NCBI GenBank assembly: GCA_022113835.1 | Contig: JAILWY010000004.1 | Location: forward strand, 6,265,501 to 6,329,500 | Origin: Atopsyche davidsoni | Taxonomy: Eukaryota; Arthropoda; Insecta; Trichoptera; Hydrobiosidae | DNA: 64,000 nt | Direction: 5' to 3' | Position numbers and translations under genes: made by a program | Part shown: in pieces, positions 37,326-48,099 of the stretch | How positions within the stretch are numbered: position 1 is the stretch's first letter | How the letters are laid out: every line of letters begins with the position of its first letter | The notes under the pieces: generated by a model | What the model was told of the DNA's origin: nothing | Database searches by the model: none | The model's input: the letters and a program-made list of their open reading frames with translations, nothing else

Positions 37326-37530
37326 AGTAGCTTTGTATTCTGTCTTCACTTTGAGTTCATTATATTTTCTGCATGACTAGTTTCAACCAAATAGACTAGG
37401 TCATCATCAGATGTATAACTAAAAAAATATAATAAACTCAAAGTGAAGACAGAATACAAAGTTACTTTTATCATTATAATAATAATGGATCTTCACCAAT
37501 CAAATGCCTTGTCCCTCCAGTGTATGGAGT
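37326..37530 (-). mobile_element. Penelope-like terminal fragment with hammerhead-like hairpin, copy 2
   Basis: Same family as 11429-11612 in opposite orientation, with longer spacers. On the minus strand the core (37371-37418) has an intact CTGATGA, then t-GACC...GGTT-GAAAC-TA-GTC-ATGC. Inverted arms TATTCTGTCTTCACTTTGAG flank it, and the shared outer flank is at 37497-37526. Confidence 0.5.
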
Positions 37531-38379
37531 AAAACCGAATATTTAGAAAGCAGCTAATAATAATATATCAAATATGTATTATTTGTGAATATAAAACAAA
37601 GTACTTTTTATGGTTCACCGTGATTAAATTATACTTGATACCTAATACCTAAAAAAAATTGTTTTATTTTAGGGATTTGTTTGGTATCAAATTCATTTTA
37701 CCCAAAATATTGCGTTCGCTCTGATGTGAAATGCAATCAATTCGCCTTAGTGAAAGAGGGCGACCGCAGTTGGTTGGAGCAGAACTAAAATTATTCTCCA
37801 GGTGATCCTCTAGTTAAGGCAATCCTTCCCCCGTAGACCCTCATCTGTAGTCCTAATTTAATAATACTTGTGAGATTTTAACTTTCCTTTTACTGTTTTC
37901 GCGTGGAGCGGCGCCTCGTCCAACTTCTAATGGCTATTTTTGAGCAAAGAGAGTAGGCTTAAAAGGAAAAGTTTTTCCGCGACATGGCAAGAATACACCC
38001 CTGGGGGCGGGGCTAGAAGTTGAGCCTGGCTTCAGGATCCGATTAATGAATATGCATTCTTCTATTTCCTGTTTTATATGCACGCGCTATGAATGCGCCA
38101 AAAAAACAACAATCGGACACTTGATATAATATTCGTACGCAGGTGATGGAAACAAACAGGTGTTCTGAAACACATAAGTATCACTTTAAAATTTGATGAT
38201 AAAAATAATTTTTTTTTTTTGTTTTATCCGCATTGGAGAATGATAAATTTCATGAAGTAAAAACTAAATTTAAAAGGCATTTTTAGAGAGATTTACCGGC
38301 GGGATATATTTTTTCTTCCCAATAATAATTAGACTTGAAATTCGTTTAATAAATCAGCGCACGTAGAGGGAGCAACATT
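37531..38379. other. Non-coding with an island at 37720-38080
   Basis: Contains GCGTGGAGCGGCGCC and CCTGGGGGCGGGGCTAG (GC-box-like). No exon is supported. Confidence 0.3.
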
Positions 38380-38700
38380 CGTCTTCTTTTTTAAACGCTC
38401 ACGTCCGATTTATTTCCGAATCGATAAGTCAAATTAGCGCCATTTATTGATCGGACCGGTTCACCGCTAAACTAATCCCGGACGCGAACCCTAATCAGGC
38501 GTTCTGGCAGAGGTCGCTTTGGTTAAACCTAATTAACGCCAACTGTCGGCCTCGCTTGGAAAAACTGAAGCAGATCGGCCTGAAAAAACAGGACGTACGT
38601 CGCAGGTTATTTATAATGGGGAATCCCGGCGCCGGCCCGTCACACGTGACTTGTAACACGTTACGTTGAGCGATCTCACACCACGACGTTTTGGCAAAGG
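38380..38700. promoter_or_regulatory. GC-richer island, candidate conserved regulatory element
   Basis: Contains homeodomain-type CTAATTAACG and ATTTATTGAT words and the E-box CACGTG (about 38644). The minus strand has a strong acceptor-like CCTGTTTTTTCAG, but each frame behind it soon stops. Confidence 0.3.
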
Positions 38701-38870
38701 ATAAAACTAATTCGTTATTTATTAAAATAATAAGCTGGTTTTATCGTCGTTCACCATAAAAGAAGGAATACCCAACGTTTATTCGCATGATTCCATTCAA
38801 CGTTTTTTCACTCGAAATCAATTGGTTGATTCTTTTTCTAATGCCTCTCCTCATATCAAACACAAAATAC

Positions 38871-39076
38871 GGTACTTGTTTTTTATCCGACCACCAAAAA
38901 GCTTGTACCTTTTTATTTTAACCGAACCTAACCTAACCCAACGAATCGAGCGGTCATGGAAATCTGCAATGAACGAAATAAACGCAACAACGGGACTCAT
39001 CGTCATATAATAGATTCTTATGTTCTTAGTACATATACATTTAAAAAAATTGGTGGTCGGATAAAAAACAAGTACC
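38871..39076. repeat. Perfect 27-base inverted repeat around a 152-base loop
   Basis: GGTACTTGTTTTTTATCCGA (38871) continues to 38897 and is perfectly complementary to 39050-39076. The right arm touches a retrotransposon fragment. The loop contains AACCTAACCTAACCC, short CCTAA runs. Confidence 0.8.
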
Positions 39077-39260
39077 CAAAATACCTAACGCTTATTACCA
39101 TCGTCAGGAGTTTTCTTTCTTCGCACATTCTGTGCAAGACTCTCTCATTTGTAACGCGGTCAACCCATAGTATTTTAAGGATTCTCCTATAAAACCTCAT
39201 TTCAAGCTTCTTATTATAACGAATTGTAGCTGTCTTAAGAGTAATTCTTTTGTTATTCGC
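39075..39260 (-). pseudogene. Non-LTR retrotransposon fragment, minus strand
   Basis: The minus strand reads MRFYRRILKILWVDRVTNER and VLHRMCEERKLLTMVISVRY, ending at the arm of a 27-base inverted repeat (39050-39076). The upstream LKTATIR segment is at 39215-39240. Confidence 0.7.
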
Positions 39261-39440
39261 CTATAAAGTACATATCATGTATTTCACGCTCATGCTCATT
39301 GTAACACAACAGTCCTCTTTTTTATCCAGTAGGTCTAAAAATATAACAGAAGACGCTATAAGTTACCCCATAAGGCAGTTGTCGGTAGTATTGCGACGTG
39401 TGTAGTCGTCGCTGTAGTGAGAATCAGACAGCCTGTACAG

Positions 39441-39909
39441 CATAGGTTCCCAAACTAATTTGTCCCGTCGACCTCTTGTCGAGTTTTTTTCGTAGACCCC
39501 TGCCTTGCTAATGTTGAATTTTTACAAATTCATCATCTTCAAACATATTTTTGACATCTGATATACAAAATGCGCCATATTTTATGTCGGTATGTAAACA
39601 TTGAAAAACTATTTCTTTTTTTTTGTAAGAAGGTTGACAACCGCACTGAAACCCTTTCCCATGTGATATGAAGATGGAAAAGCTTTCAAAAATCTTCATT
39701 ATTATGTAAGTACATAGGTTAAATCTGTGTTCAATTATGACATTTACGGAATGCCTAAATTTTGGTGATGACCTGCTTAAATGGCATCCACTCTTGTAGA
39801 CCCCCATTTACAGTTCGTGGGCCCCCAATTTAATTTTTCGCCGTCATCGACCCCCAGAAGAGCGAAATCGACCCCTGGGGGCCGATATTGACCACTTTGG
39901 GAACCAGTG
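39441..39909. mobile_element. hAT-type non-autonomous element with intact target duplication
   Basis: Ends CATAGGTTCCCAAACTAATT and TTTGGGAACCAGTG are inverted repeats. Both sides carry the perfect 8-base duplication CTGTACAG (39433-39440 and 39910-39917), the hAT hallmark. Inside are GACCCC-rich subterminal repeats (binding-site-like) and no transposase. A 99-codon open frame on the minus strand has no known motif. Confidence 0.8.
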
Positions 39910-39935
39910 CTGTACAGTGTGCATTGTGCTGTACT

Positions 39936-39979
39936 GTCACCCGTTCCTCGTTGTTCAGTCACCCGTTCCTCGTTGTTCA
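39936..39979. repeat. Two-unit 22-base tandem repeat
   Basis: GTCACCCGTTCCTCGTTGTT is repeated back to back just outside the hAT element at 39441. Confidence 0.85.
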
Positions 39980-40147
39980 GTCCCCCGCCTAGCAACAGGC
40001 GGTCGGCTCAAGCTCCACACGCTAGAGCATCAATATTGTCGTGAATTTGGGCTTATTTGTGTCAGAAAATTTATTGCTGCGCCAAATCGAAGCTCGGGGG
40101 TACATCACCCTGGCAGTTAACGGACGTGCAGTATAACAACCCAAATA

Positions 40148-40170
40148 ATATATATATATATATATATATT
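40148..40170. repeat. Short TA microsatellite
   Basis: About 11 TA units. Confidence 0.9.
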
Positions 40171-40750
40171 TAAACTCAATAAAAAGTATACTGAAGCCGG
40201 CTAGCTACACACGCAGTGATACGACTTGCAATGGATTTACAATTAGCTTATAGCGTCGCTTTGTTTTGGATGTTTTTTTTATAATTTACCCTAAGAAAAT
40301 ACCGTAAAAGTGGACGCTATTTATCAGTTATCACTCGGTTGTCAGTTTTATCGCAGCGTATATACTCGTAGATATTGTACATAAAAAAATGTCCAAACGA
40401 ATATTAATCAATTCACCACACCATGTGAAAGAAAAGAAATCACATATGAAAATATTGCCGTAAAAGCTCATTTTGTTTAAACAATATTATCACAATGAAG
40501 CCTTAATGTATAAACGTTTTTCTTAAATACAGTATCGAGCCCTTTTCTACAAAAATTAATTTTGAAATACAAAGTTTTAATTGAGTTTCTTTTTTAAAGC
40601 GGCTTCAAATTATACATAACAAGTAAAAAAAAAGTTTTTGTTCTGGTTTTTCAGCTTATTTTCAACATTTTTTCATAATTTGCAAACTTATATAAATAAA
40701 AAAATCTAATGATATAATGAGGTTATAATATTTAATCTAACTATTTTCAG

Positions 40751-40882
40751 GTTTCGAAGCAGTACGAGACCGCAATCCTGATTACTCCAGAACGTCTCTC
40801 CTCCACCGAGAGCCCGAGCATCTCGAGAAGTCGTCCTGAAAACGGCCTGTCATTAGCCGAAAGCTCTTCCGGAGTTTCCTGA
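40751..40882 (+). CDS. Candidate terminal coding exon of an unidentified gene
   Basis: A textbook 3' splice site precedes this block: branch-point-like CTAAC, then TATTTTCAG, with the exon starting at GTTTCGAAGC. Base composition switches from AT-rich intron to GC-rich exactly there. Frame 0 is open for 43 codons to TGA; it starts VSKQYETAILITPERL, is rich in Ser, Pro and Glu, and ends SSSGVS. The frame beginning at the third base is also open, for 28 codons, starting FEAVRDRNPDYSRTSLLHRE and ending EHLEKSS. Frame 0 covers more of the GC-rich block, so I prefer it slightly. The remaining frame stops early, and every frame stops before the next donor-like site (CGC|GTAAGG, about 40926), so this would be a last exon. 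I do not recognise the protein. A spliced non-coding exon is the main alternative. Confidence 0.4.
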   Translation, partial: VSKQYETAILITPERLSSTESPSISRSRPENGLSLAESSSGVS

Positions 40883-41905
40883 AGGCGAGATTCATCGGCG
40901 CCGTCAGCTCAACTGAAATGCCTCGCGTAAGGTTATCGAGTGGCTCAGGGAATATTAATCATAAACGTAAAGGAAATAATCTAGTCGCTCCAAGCCTTAC
41001 GTAAATGACTCGAAGGTGACCGTTTTAATGTTTTTTTTAAATTACTTGTGCTCTACTAAATAGAATTAAACAATGTAAAAAAATACTATCGGAAAATCTA
41101 AATTTAAATGAAACTATCTAAAGGTAGCAGTGTAAGTTCATTAGAACAAGATTTTCTTGTTACAAATTTACTTATAAATCGTATTACAGTTCTCGCCTAA
41201 CTCGTCACACTTTGGCGACATAACCCGAGACTCACTTCTCTATAATCAGCGTTCCCCGTGATATAACGAAGTATGACTATTTAATGTGAGATCCTCACGC
41301 GTGTACCGGCATACTCCATCCCTTGATTAGTCGACCACCCCCGAAGGTGCCCGCCCATCCCCGACGCCCAGAGAGACCAAAGGAACTACCCCGACAGCCC
41401 TGAGTGAAGGCAAATACCGAAGAAGGCTGAGATCATTCGGAAAACACAATTACGTGAATGTTTTTAGAACAATGTTATTCTAAAATTTATTACATTTGTA
41501 TACTTTCAAAAGAATACACCCTCGTTTAATACTTAATTTTACATTTATGTAGATTGTTTTATTTTTACAATACGTGTCTAAAAAAAGTCACATCGTTTAG
41601 ATGGTAACGAAATTATTGTTTCACTATAAAAAAATTAAAACCCCATATGTTATTTTACAGTTTAAACAAATTTAATCTTTTTAAATTATATGCATCGGAA
41701 CAAAAAATTACTGAAAAAATCTGTGTTGATAAGTAAAACTTCTTCTTGGTTCTTGAATAGTAAATTTATTTAATATAAAAAAATTAATTAAATTCAAAAC
41801 ACTTCATCTTGATTATTATTTGTTAAACAGAAAAATATTATAATGTCAAAATTATCATGTAAATTACTTTCTTATTTATTCGTATATTTTTGACTTCTAA
41901 ATAAA
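40883..41905 (+). other. Possible 3' UTR and downstream sequence of the 40751 exon
   Basis: No open frame of note. Two GC-richer patches (40883-40990 and 41180-41450) are followed by AT-rich DNA. AATAAA at 41900-41905 is a possible polyadenylation signal, giving a 3' UTR of about 1 kb if the 40751 exon is real. Confidence 0.2.
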
Positions 41906-41929
41906 GTCATCAGGCTTTTATGTCCCCAG

Positions 41930-42067
41930 AAACTCGCAATGTTTTTAAATTATGCACTCTCACTGTCTACACAAAAACAACACCTAGTCTATTAGTTGCC
42001 ACCTGCATTAAAAGCAAGTGCTATTCAGTGATTAGACATACAATCTACAAGAAGCAAAAAAGTACAG
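41930..42067 (+). CDS. Weak candidate internal exon
   Basis: This stretch lies between an acceptor (CTTTTATGTCCCCAG|A) and a consensus donor (CAG|GTAAGC). It is 138 bases long and open in the frame that enters and leaves in the same phase. The peptide begins ETRNVFKLCTLTVYTK and looks like no domain I know. Base composition is AT-rich like the surroundings, and it follows a possible poly(A) signal, both of which argue against it. Confidence 0.15.
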
Positions 42068-42140
42068 GTAAGCGCATTTTTGATGAGGCAGAGTCCGTCC
42101 GTTGACCCCGGCAACACGTGAAGGTACTTTATCGGGCATC

Positions 42141-42206
42141 GGCAACACTCTGGCAACACTCTGGCAACTCCCCAGCAACTCCCCAGCAACTCCCCAGCAA
42201 CTCCCC
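42141..42206. repeat. Six-unit 11-base minisatellite
   Basis: GGCAACACTCT twice, GGCAACTCCCC once, AGCAACTCCCC three times. Confidence 0.9.
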
Positions 42207-43530
42207 TAACTAGCGACCAACTAATGCACGCAGCGAGCCCGCGAGGAACAACTCCAGAACGACGTATTTGCTGATTGAATTTGTTTCGATGGCACTTAGT
42301 CTGCTTGATGAAAGCATCCATGCCGTGGAGTTTTGGTGCTTACGGCGATTTGCGATAAGGGCCAATGTTCCTTTCAGGGGTAATTGGACCGATTTCCGTA
42401 GAATCTTCTAGATTTTTCTTGTTTATTTGAAATATTCATTTTTTGGCAGGCTCTTAGGATGTCTTCGATAAAAAAAATAACTTCAGTTCAATTTTTTGTG
42501 CTGTTTTTTTATATTTCATCAACTTATCTTATTAAAATTCTGCTTCAGATTAACTCCTTGTGAGATGATATTTTTTGCTTAATTATTCTGTTTTAAATAT
42601 AATTCGAGCCTTGTATGGAAAATAAATTTAAAATAAATCTTATGTGTAATATGTAATTTTTTAAAAATATATTTCATAAAATATTATTAATTAATAAAAA
42701 TATGCACTTGACTGATCCAACTGCACTTACATACTAATTTTTTTAGAAATAGTTCATGAATTTATTGATAAATGTTTGCAATATAACTACCACAAACATC
42801 ATAAATCAAACTTTATATTCTTTATCATATATAAATATTATGATTTTTGTATAATAAATATGAGATTTAAAATATGGATCTGATTTTTTTAGGAAACTAA
42901 TTTATAATGAAAAATTTTAAGGACAAGAGTTATCTGTCCTCCGAGGAGTTAAATATCAATTCCGTATTCGGAAGAGAAAAATATTTTATACTTAAAGATA
43001 ATTGGCTAGGCAATTATATGAAAATATAATTCCTTTCAATTGGATGAGGAAAAGCAAAATAAATAAAGATTTTGCCTGAAAAAGAAACTGCCTTTTTATT
43101 GCAATAATAATATTAATATTTATAAATCAACATTTCTGGTGTTGTATTCCATAATTAATAAGATAAGTTTATACGTTTATCCCTCGAAGTAAAACTACAT
43201 TTAATATATTTTTCTTTATAAGCGGGGGAACATTCGAGGTCAGATAATTCAACGAGAAATCCATGAACATATTAACCTGAAAGAATAGAAGTCTGCAACA
43301 AAAGAGGCATGTCGGTGTATTCAAATGTAATCAAGATTGTTTCCGGCTTGATTCGTCTGGGGCATTTAACTAGCTTTATACAGACAATCTATTATTGAAT
43401 CTGCAACAGTTTATAAATCAATTTTAAAATTTAAGAACTGGGACGTAAAATTTTATGAATAAAACTCAAACTGTTAACCATGAATGAATATACAGTTATA
43501 TGTATAGTATAAAAACCAGTTTCACAAATA
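42207..43530. other. Island to 42380, then AT-rich DNA
   Basis: The island is contiguous with the 11-base minisatellite. From 42400 on, nothing supported. Confidence 0.4.
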
Positions 43531-43532
43531 TA

Positions 43533-44068
43533 GGGTGTCCAAAAAGAGTGTCGGGTATTTGTTTTAGTGGCCGTTATTGCGATATGCTGCGAAAATTTTT
43601 AGGCCCAGAGTTGCAGGAGTTTCAACTCAAAAACGTGGTTCCAACAAGACTTGTTATACATCCAATCAATTGTTAACGAATTATTTCCTAATAAGGTTAT
43701 TTCACTTAGAGGTAACATCAAATGGCCTCCCAGAAGCACCGACCTTAGCCCTCTTGACTATTTCGTATGGGGATACCTTGAAAGTAGAGTTTATGAGAAT
43801 AATCCGATGAACCCAACGGAATTGAAACAAAACATCCGGTCAGAAATGGCAGCAATATCGAGGGCTATGTGTCAGCGTGTTATCAGCAATCTTTGTTCCA
43901 GATTAGAAGAGTGCCAGCAGCACGTAATGGTCACCATTTGGATAACATCATCTTTTTGAAATAATTTTCCATTTTGTATTCATATAATCAACAATAAAAT
44001 AATACTTGATTACTAGTAGTTTTTGTTTTACTAAACTAACAAATACCCGATACTCTTTTTGGACAACA
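43533..44068 (+). mobile_element. Deleted Tc1/mariner-type element, copy 1
   Basis: Terminal inverted repeats begin GTGTCCAAAAAGAGTGTCGG, with the reverse complement (CCGATACTCTTTTTGGACA) at 44046-44064. TA precedes the left end. The inside encodes only the last third of a DDE transposase: WFQQD (second catalytic Asp, 43636-43650) in one frame, then the third catalytic Asp in WPPRSTDLSPLDYFVWGYLE. Frameshifts and a small deletion break it. It cannot make a transposase and would have needed one in trans. Confidence 0.8.
43651..43959 (+). pseudogene. Transposase C-terminal fragment (Tc1/mariner type)
   Basis: The frame reads WPPRSTDLSPLDYFVWGYLE, then SRVYENNPMNPTELKQNI and SEMAAISRAMCQRVISNL, the usual tail of insect mariner-like transposases. 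PLDY carries the third catalytic acid. The last residues change frame relative to the expected end, and the N-terminal DNA-binding and first catalytic regions are absent. Confidence 0.75.
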
Positions 44069-44099
44069 ATAATAATGGCAATATGCATTGAAAACAAAT

Positions 44100-46850
44100 T
44101 ATATAAAATTCAATTATCGCAACAATGTCTGGCACCGAATAGCACGGAATTGATTTCAAGCGCGTTCTTAATTCGTCGTTTAACCGAGGCATTAACTTCC
44201 ACCCTCATCCCTTGCCGTACAAAGGTAGTCCGAACCTCCCCAGGGGACGGTGAGCAAACAAACAAAGAAACAAATTGTCCCCCTGCGGGGAGAGGGTCGG
44301 GGCGCGTGAAAGGGACACGTGTCCACCTGGGTATCAGGAAAGGCATTCTATTTTCTTATTGTGAAATATTTACCTTTGAAACTTATAAATATAGATTTTT
44401 TAATGCTGAAGTTGTTAAGAAATATAAATAAAACTTGCAAAATACTGTATAGCAAACTACTATTACTACGGATTAAATATTCCCAAAACAATTTATTTGG
44501 CGTTTTTTTAGTCTAATGCTATTGTTTTTATGTAATATAAAAAAGCGCTTTGGACTTTTTATACAGTAATTAAAAATTAAAAAAAAAACAAAAAAGTGAG
44601 TCCACATAAAATTTGTGTCGTATAATACTTCCATTTGACATTAATAAAAATATATATGAGTATCTTAAAAAAGTATGATTGTACGATTATGAGGATATGA
44701 TTTATTGCTAGATATCATCTGTTTTCATTAAATTTGCAGTATTTTTCATGTATTGTTTATTTTATCAACTCTCTATTGTCCTTTATTATTGTTAGTAATA
44801 ATACAGATAAATACCGAAATACATATTTTACTAAGAAAATATTTTAGATCAAAAATGAAACATGTACATATATTTTTTTAAAGGACTTAATCCATCTTTC
44901 CTTCTTGTTTATGTTAGCCATTTCAGCAGGTAGCTTTCTTTCAGCCCCCGGGACTGCGTCTGTGATCATGTCGGGCCTAATAGAAACAATCTAAATCGAA
45001 TAAAACCCTTTGCAAAGGTGAAACTCGATAAATGATAATACACCACTACCTGCAGAAGTTACCTGTAGGCCTCACTAGCACTGCGTCGTAAGGGTTGAGT
45101 GTGATTTTACTATCATTTTCAAAGTGGCCGTTACCTTGTAGTAAAATAAAAATTTAATATTTATAAGCTTACCCACATTGGTGCTAACAACCCCATTCAT
45201 AGTATAGTGATTAGTAAAATGTTGTTACAATGGTATTTATTTAGTTCAGGGCTTCTATTATTTTTAATATCAGCACTCAAATTTACACTCTTAATATTCA
45301 TTCTCTCAAGAAATGAATTTCAAAAGATGCTTCTGTATACTTTGCTAGAAGTCCACGAACGCAAAACCTAACTGCACAGTAATAGACCACAAGTCCATCC
45401 TCATGACGTTGTTTGAAAGATTAACGTGTATATAAACAAGAAACTGAAAACTTAAAAATATTCACAAATAAATTACAACCTCTTTGGGTTTAGAAATAAT
45501 TATTAAAAACTTAAGAAATGACCCAAGAAAACCACCAAAGGTTACATTTTAACATTATTTGAAAATCAAAGAAAAAAAATAAATCTTGGTTTTAAAATTC
45601 TACTGGCACAGCCAAATTTAAATCGAAACGATCTATGCGGGGTCAAATCGAGAATACCGCCTACCAGACCCCTGAAATTTGGCCTGAAAGAATCTTACGA
45701 CTAAATGTGATCGAAGGGTACACCTTAATTAAATTCCTTTGGATTTTTTACACTGTAAAAGGAGTTCCTTTGATGGAACGTAAATTTAGAGCGCTCAGTC
45801 AACTAGAAGCCTTCTTGTAAAATCAAAATTAATGAATTTATTTGACTTTCAATCGCTTCGGATATATAAGAAAAAAAGTTTTGTAAAGATATTTTTTATT
45901 TTTATTTTCTTATACTATCAAGTGAGTCCGAAAATCCGATTAAATATATAATACTTGTTACACTTTATATGAATTTAAAGTTCAATTACAATTTACAATT
46001 CAATTCATTAATGTTTCCTTAAAAATAAAACAAATTCGCCCGTATTTTTTTTATAAAAGCAAGCTTTAAATTTCCAAATAAAAAAACTTTATTATTTTTT
46101 CTTTATCGCATATAAAACCCATGCAATCACATTTATGGTGCAAAGGCCACAGCCCACAACGTGAAATTATATATTGACATTAAAACATCATTAATATTTA
46201 TGGTTATTAAAAAGGGGCTCGATTTGGCATCCCCAAAGGTCAGCTGTCGTAAACCATGTAGAAAATAACCGAATTTAAAACGGTTTGTTTACTTGGTGAC
46301 TGCACTACGGAAAAAAAGGGGTTCCTGAATAATGCAGGGGTGTTTATTCTTTCACGTGCCGCCCTTACTGGAGTACCAGGGTGCCTGTACACCGCGCTAG
46401 TGTGAGCTCAAGGTACTCAGGGGTAGGGCCACCATTTCACAGTCATTTTTATCAAAAATTAACCCCTGATGACGACGAGGAACTTGAAAATAAAATTATT
46501 AAATGTCACATTTTCTCAAAAATTTAAATTCTTTAAGTTTTTTTTATTGCTTGATTTTTGTAGCATACAAGTGCAACATATTATTTATAATTTTTTTAAA
46601 ATGAAATAAGCTCATTTTTAAATACTGATTCATAAAGTGCAACATTGTGGCTTTAAGCGATTTTAAAAAAAACACTACAAATAATTATAATATTTTTAGG
46701 TTTTTTTGTCACTATTTTTGTTTCAGAATCTTAACACCAAGAACGCTATAATATATAAATAAATACATAGTACAAAGTGTATGTATTTTAAAATATTTTT
46801 ATTTTAATCTTTAAGGTAATGGTTATATGTCTATTTTTTAGATTGAAAGT
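44100..46850. other. Non-coding with islands at 44100-44340, 45620-45720 and 46230-46450
   Basis: The first has AACAAACAAAGAAACAAATT (forkhead/SOX-like) and GACACGTGTCC (E-box). A 141-codon frame there starts inside the mariner end and is not credible as a gene. Confidence 0.3.
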
Positions 46851-46852
46851 CA

Positions 46853-47115
46853 GTCAGATGCGTATTTATTACCCGTTACGAGTCAATTATATTATTACTA
46901 ATATGATTATTTGGTTCATATGTAGAGTATGATTGTTAAAAATTCTCGATTGATGGATGTGATTCGTTAGTACAAGGGTCAGTACACCGGCCATGTAAGC
47001 CTAGGGGTGTGGGTTCAAATCCCACACAAATCACGATGATATTTTTCTGAGTATTTCTTTAATCATTTCTATGTGTGAACTAATGTGCCTAATCATAATA
47101 GTAGCAATAATTAAG
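46853..47115 (+). mobile_element. tRNA-derived short element, copy 2
   Basis: Same family as 487-780. It has the same head (GATGCGTATTTATTACCC), then TTCATATGTAGAGTATGATT, a tRNA-like body at 46959-47034 and the tail GATGATATTTTTCTGAG. Here the T arm (TGTGGG TTCAAAT CCCACA) and D stem (GTAC/GTAC) pair fully and the acceptor pairs six of seven (GTGATTC / AAATCAC). The anticodon loop again lacks U33. The left inverted arm is shortened. Confidence 0.7.
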
Positions 47116-47644
47116 TTATAATAAATTAAGGCTACTAATTGTTTACGTAACGATTTGAACATGAAATGACAGAAAAAAATCTTGAATATATTTTCATCTA
47201 AATGTTTATTTTTCGATTGGTTAAGAATCGGGTTTTTTTGGTTCAACCACCACCGGTGTATTGAAAAACGTATTTTTTTGAGATTTTTATTTTCATGGCG
47301 TATGTAAATCGATTACCTAAATATTGTGTACACAATAAACTCTTGTTGGTCTTTGTTTCTTTGTTGTACATCAGTATGTTTTTAATTCCTGTGGTGGCCC
47401 TACTAGGGGTGCGGGTCCGCCGGTTGGCATCACACGCACACGCGCCTAGCACCCTGAATTATTTCGTAGCATTGAGTGCACGGTGAATTATTGAGGTCTC
47501 AGGAAGCAGGGCTGCGCCAAAAGTTTGAGACCCCGTGCGAAAATGGGTCAGCGAAAGTTTTCCGTTTAAAAATTGAATGGAGAAACTTCACTTTCCCGTG
47601 AAAAGAGATGAATATGGAAATATTTTTTTCAAAAATGGTATGCA

Positions 47645-47745
47645 GGTGCTTACCTTATTTTAAAAATACGTGGATGCGGAATTTACGCTGGTAGCTGGAA
47701 GTTGGAAGTACTGCTGAATTACTGAGACTACCCCACGATAGAAAT
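47645..47745 (+). pseudogene. Retrotransposon tail fragment
   Basis: ACGTGGATGCGGAATTTACG followed by GAGACTACCCCACGATAGAA aligns with the 27083 and 8303 copies over the WLRNI...RLAQDR region. Confidence 0.5.
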
Positions 47746-47899
47746 ATATTCTATGTAATAGGCATGACGAAAGATTTTCAAATCCTCTTCCATAATGGGG
47801 GTACACGTTTACTATTTACGAAAAAAACTTTATTTCGGTAAAAAACTATAGTTTAACGATGTTTAAAGCCATTTTTATAATATTTTTTCAAAAGTGCGC

Positions 47900-48090
47900 G
47901 AAAACACGACATCGCGAGGCGTGACGTCATCGCGTCCGTTCTGACGTCATTAACTAACATTTCAACTGGCGTATCATTGTGTTTGCATTGAAAACCATAG
48001 ACCAATTTGAATACCATAGAGTTGTTTACGGTGGTATGACGTCATGCGCTGTGATTGGTGTTTCAGTCAAAATGGCCGATTGCAGTATTT
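47900..48090. promoter_or_regulatory. Block with three CRE palindromes and a CCAAT box
   Basis: TGACGTCA occurs at 47922, 47942 and 48037, with ATTGG (CCAAT reversed) at about 48054 and AAATGGCCG after it. Three perfect 8-base palindromes in 123 bases are far above chance in AT-rich DNA. It could be a promoter, an enhancer or the end of a repeat that carries CREs. No adjacent exon is clear. Confidence 0.35.
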
Positions 48091-48099
48091 TAACCTTTT

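Noticed and set aside
38530..38600. Minus-strand exon after CCTGTTTTTTCAG
   Set aside because: All frames stop within about 28 codons and no motif is seen; a regulatory island explains the composition.
38925..38942. Interstitial telomere repeat (CCTAA runs)
   Set aside because: Only two to three units, easily by chance; noted only as part of the inverted-repeat loop.
39508..39807. 99-codon open frame on the minus strand
   Set aside because: It lies wholly inside a non-autonomous hAT element and shows no transposase motif.
44006..44431. 141-codon open frame on the plus strand
   Set aside because: It begins in the terminal repeat of a mariner element and runs into an unrelated GC-rich island.
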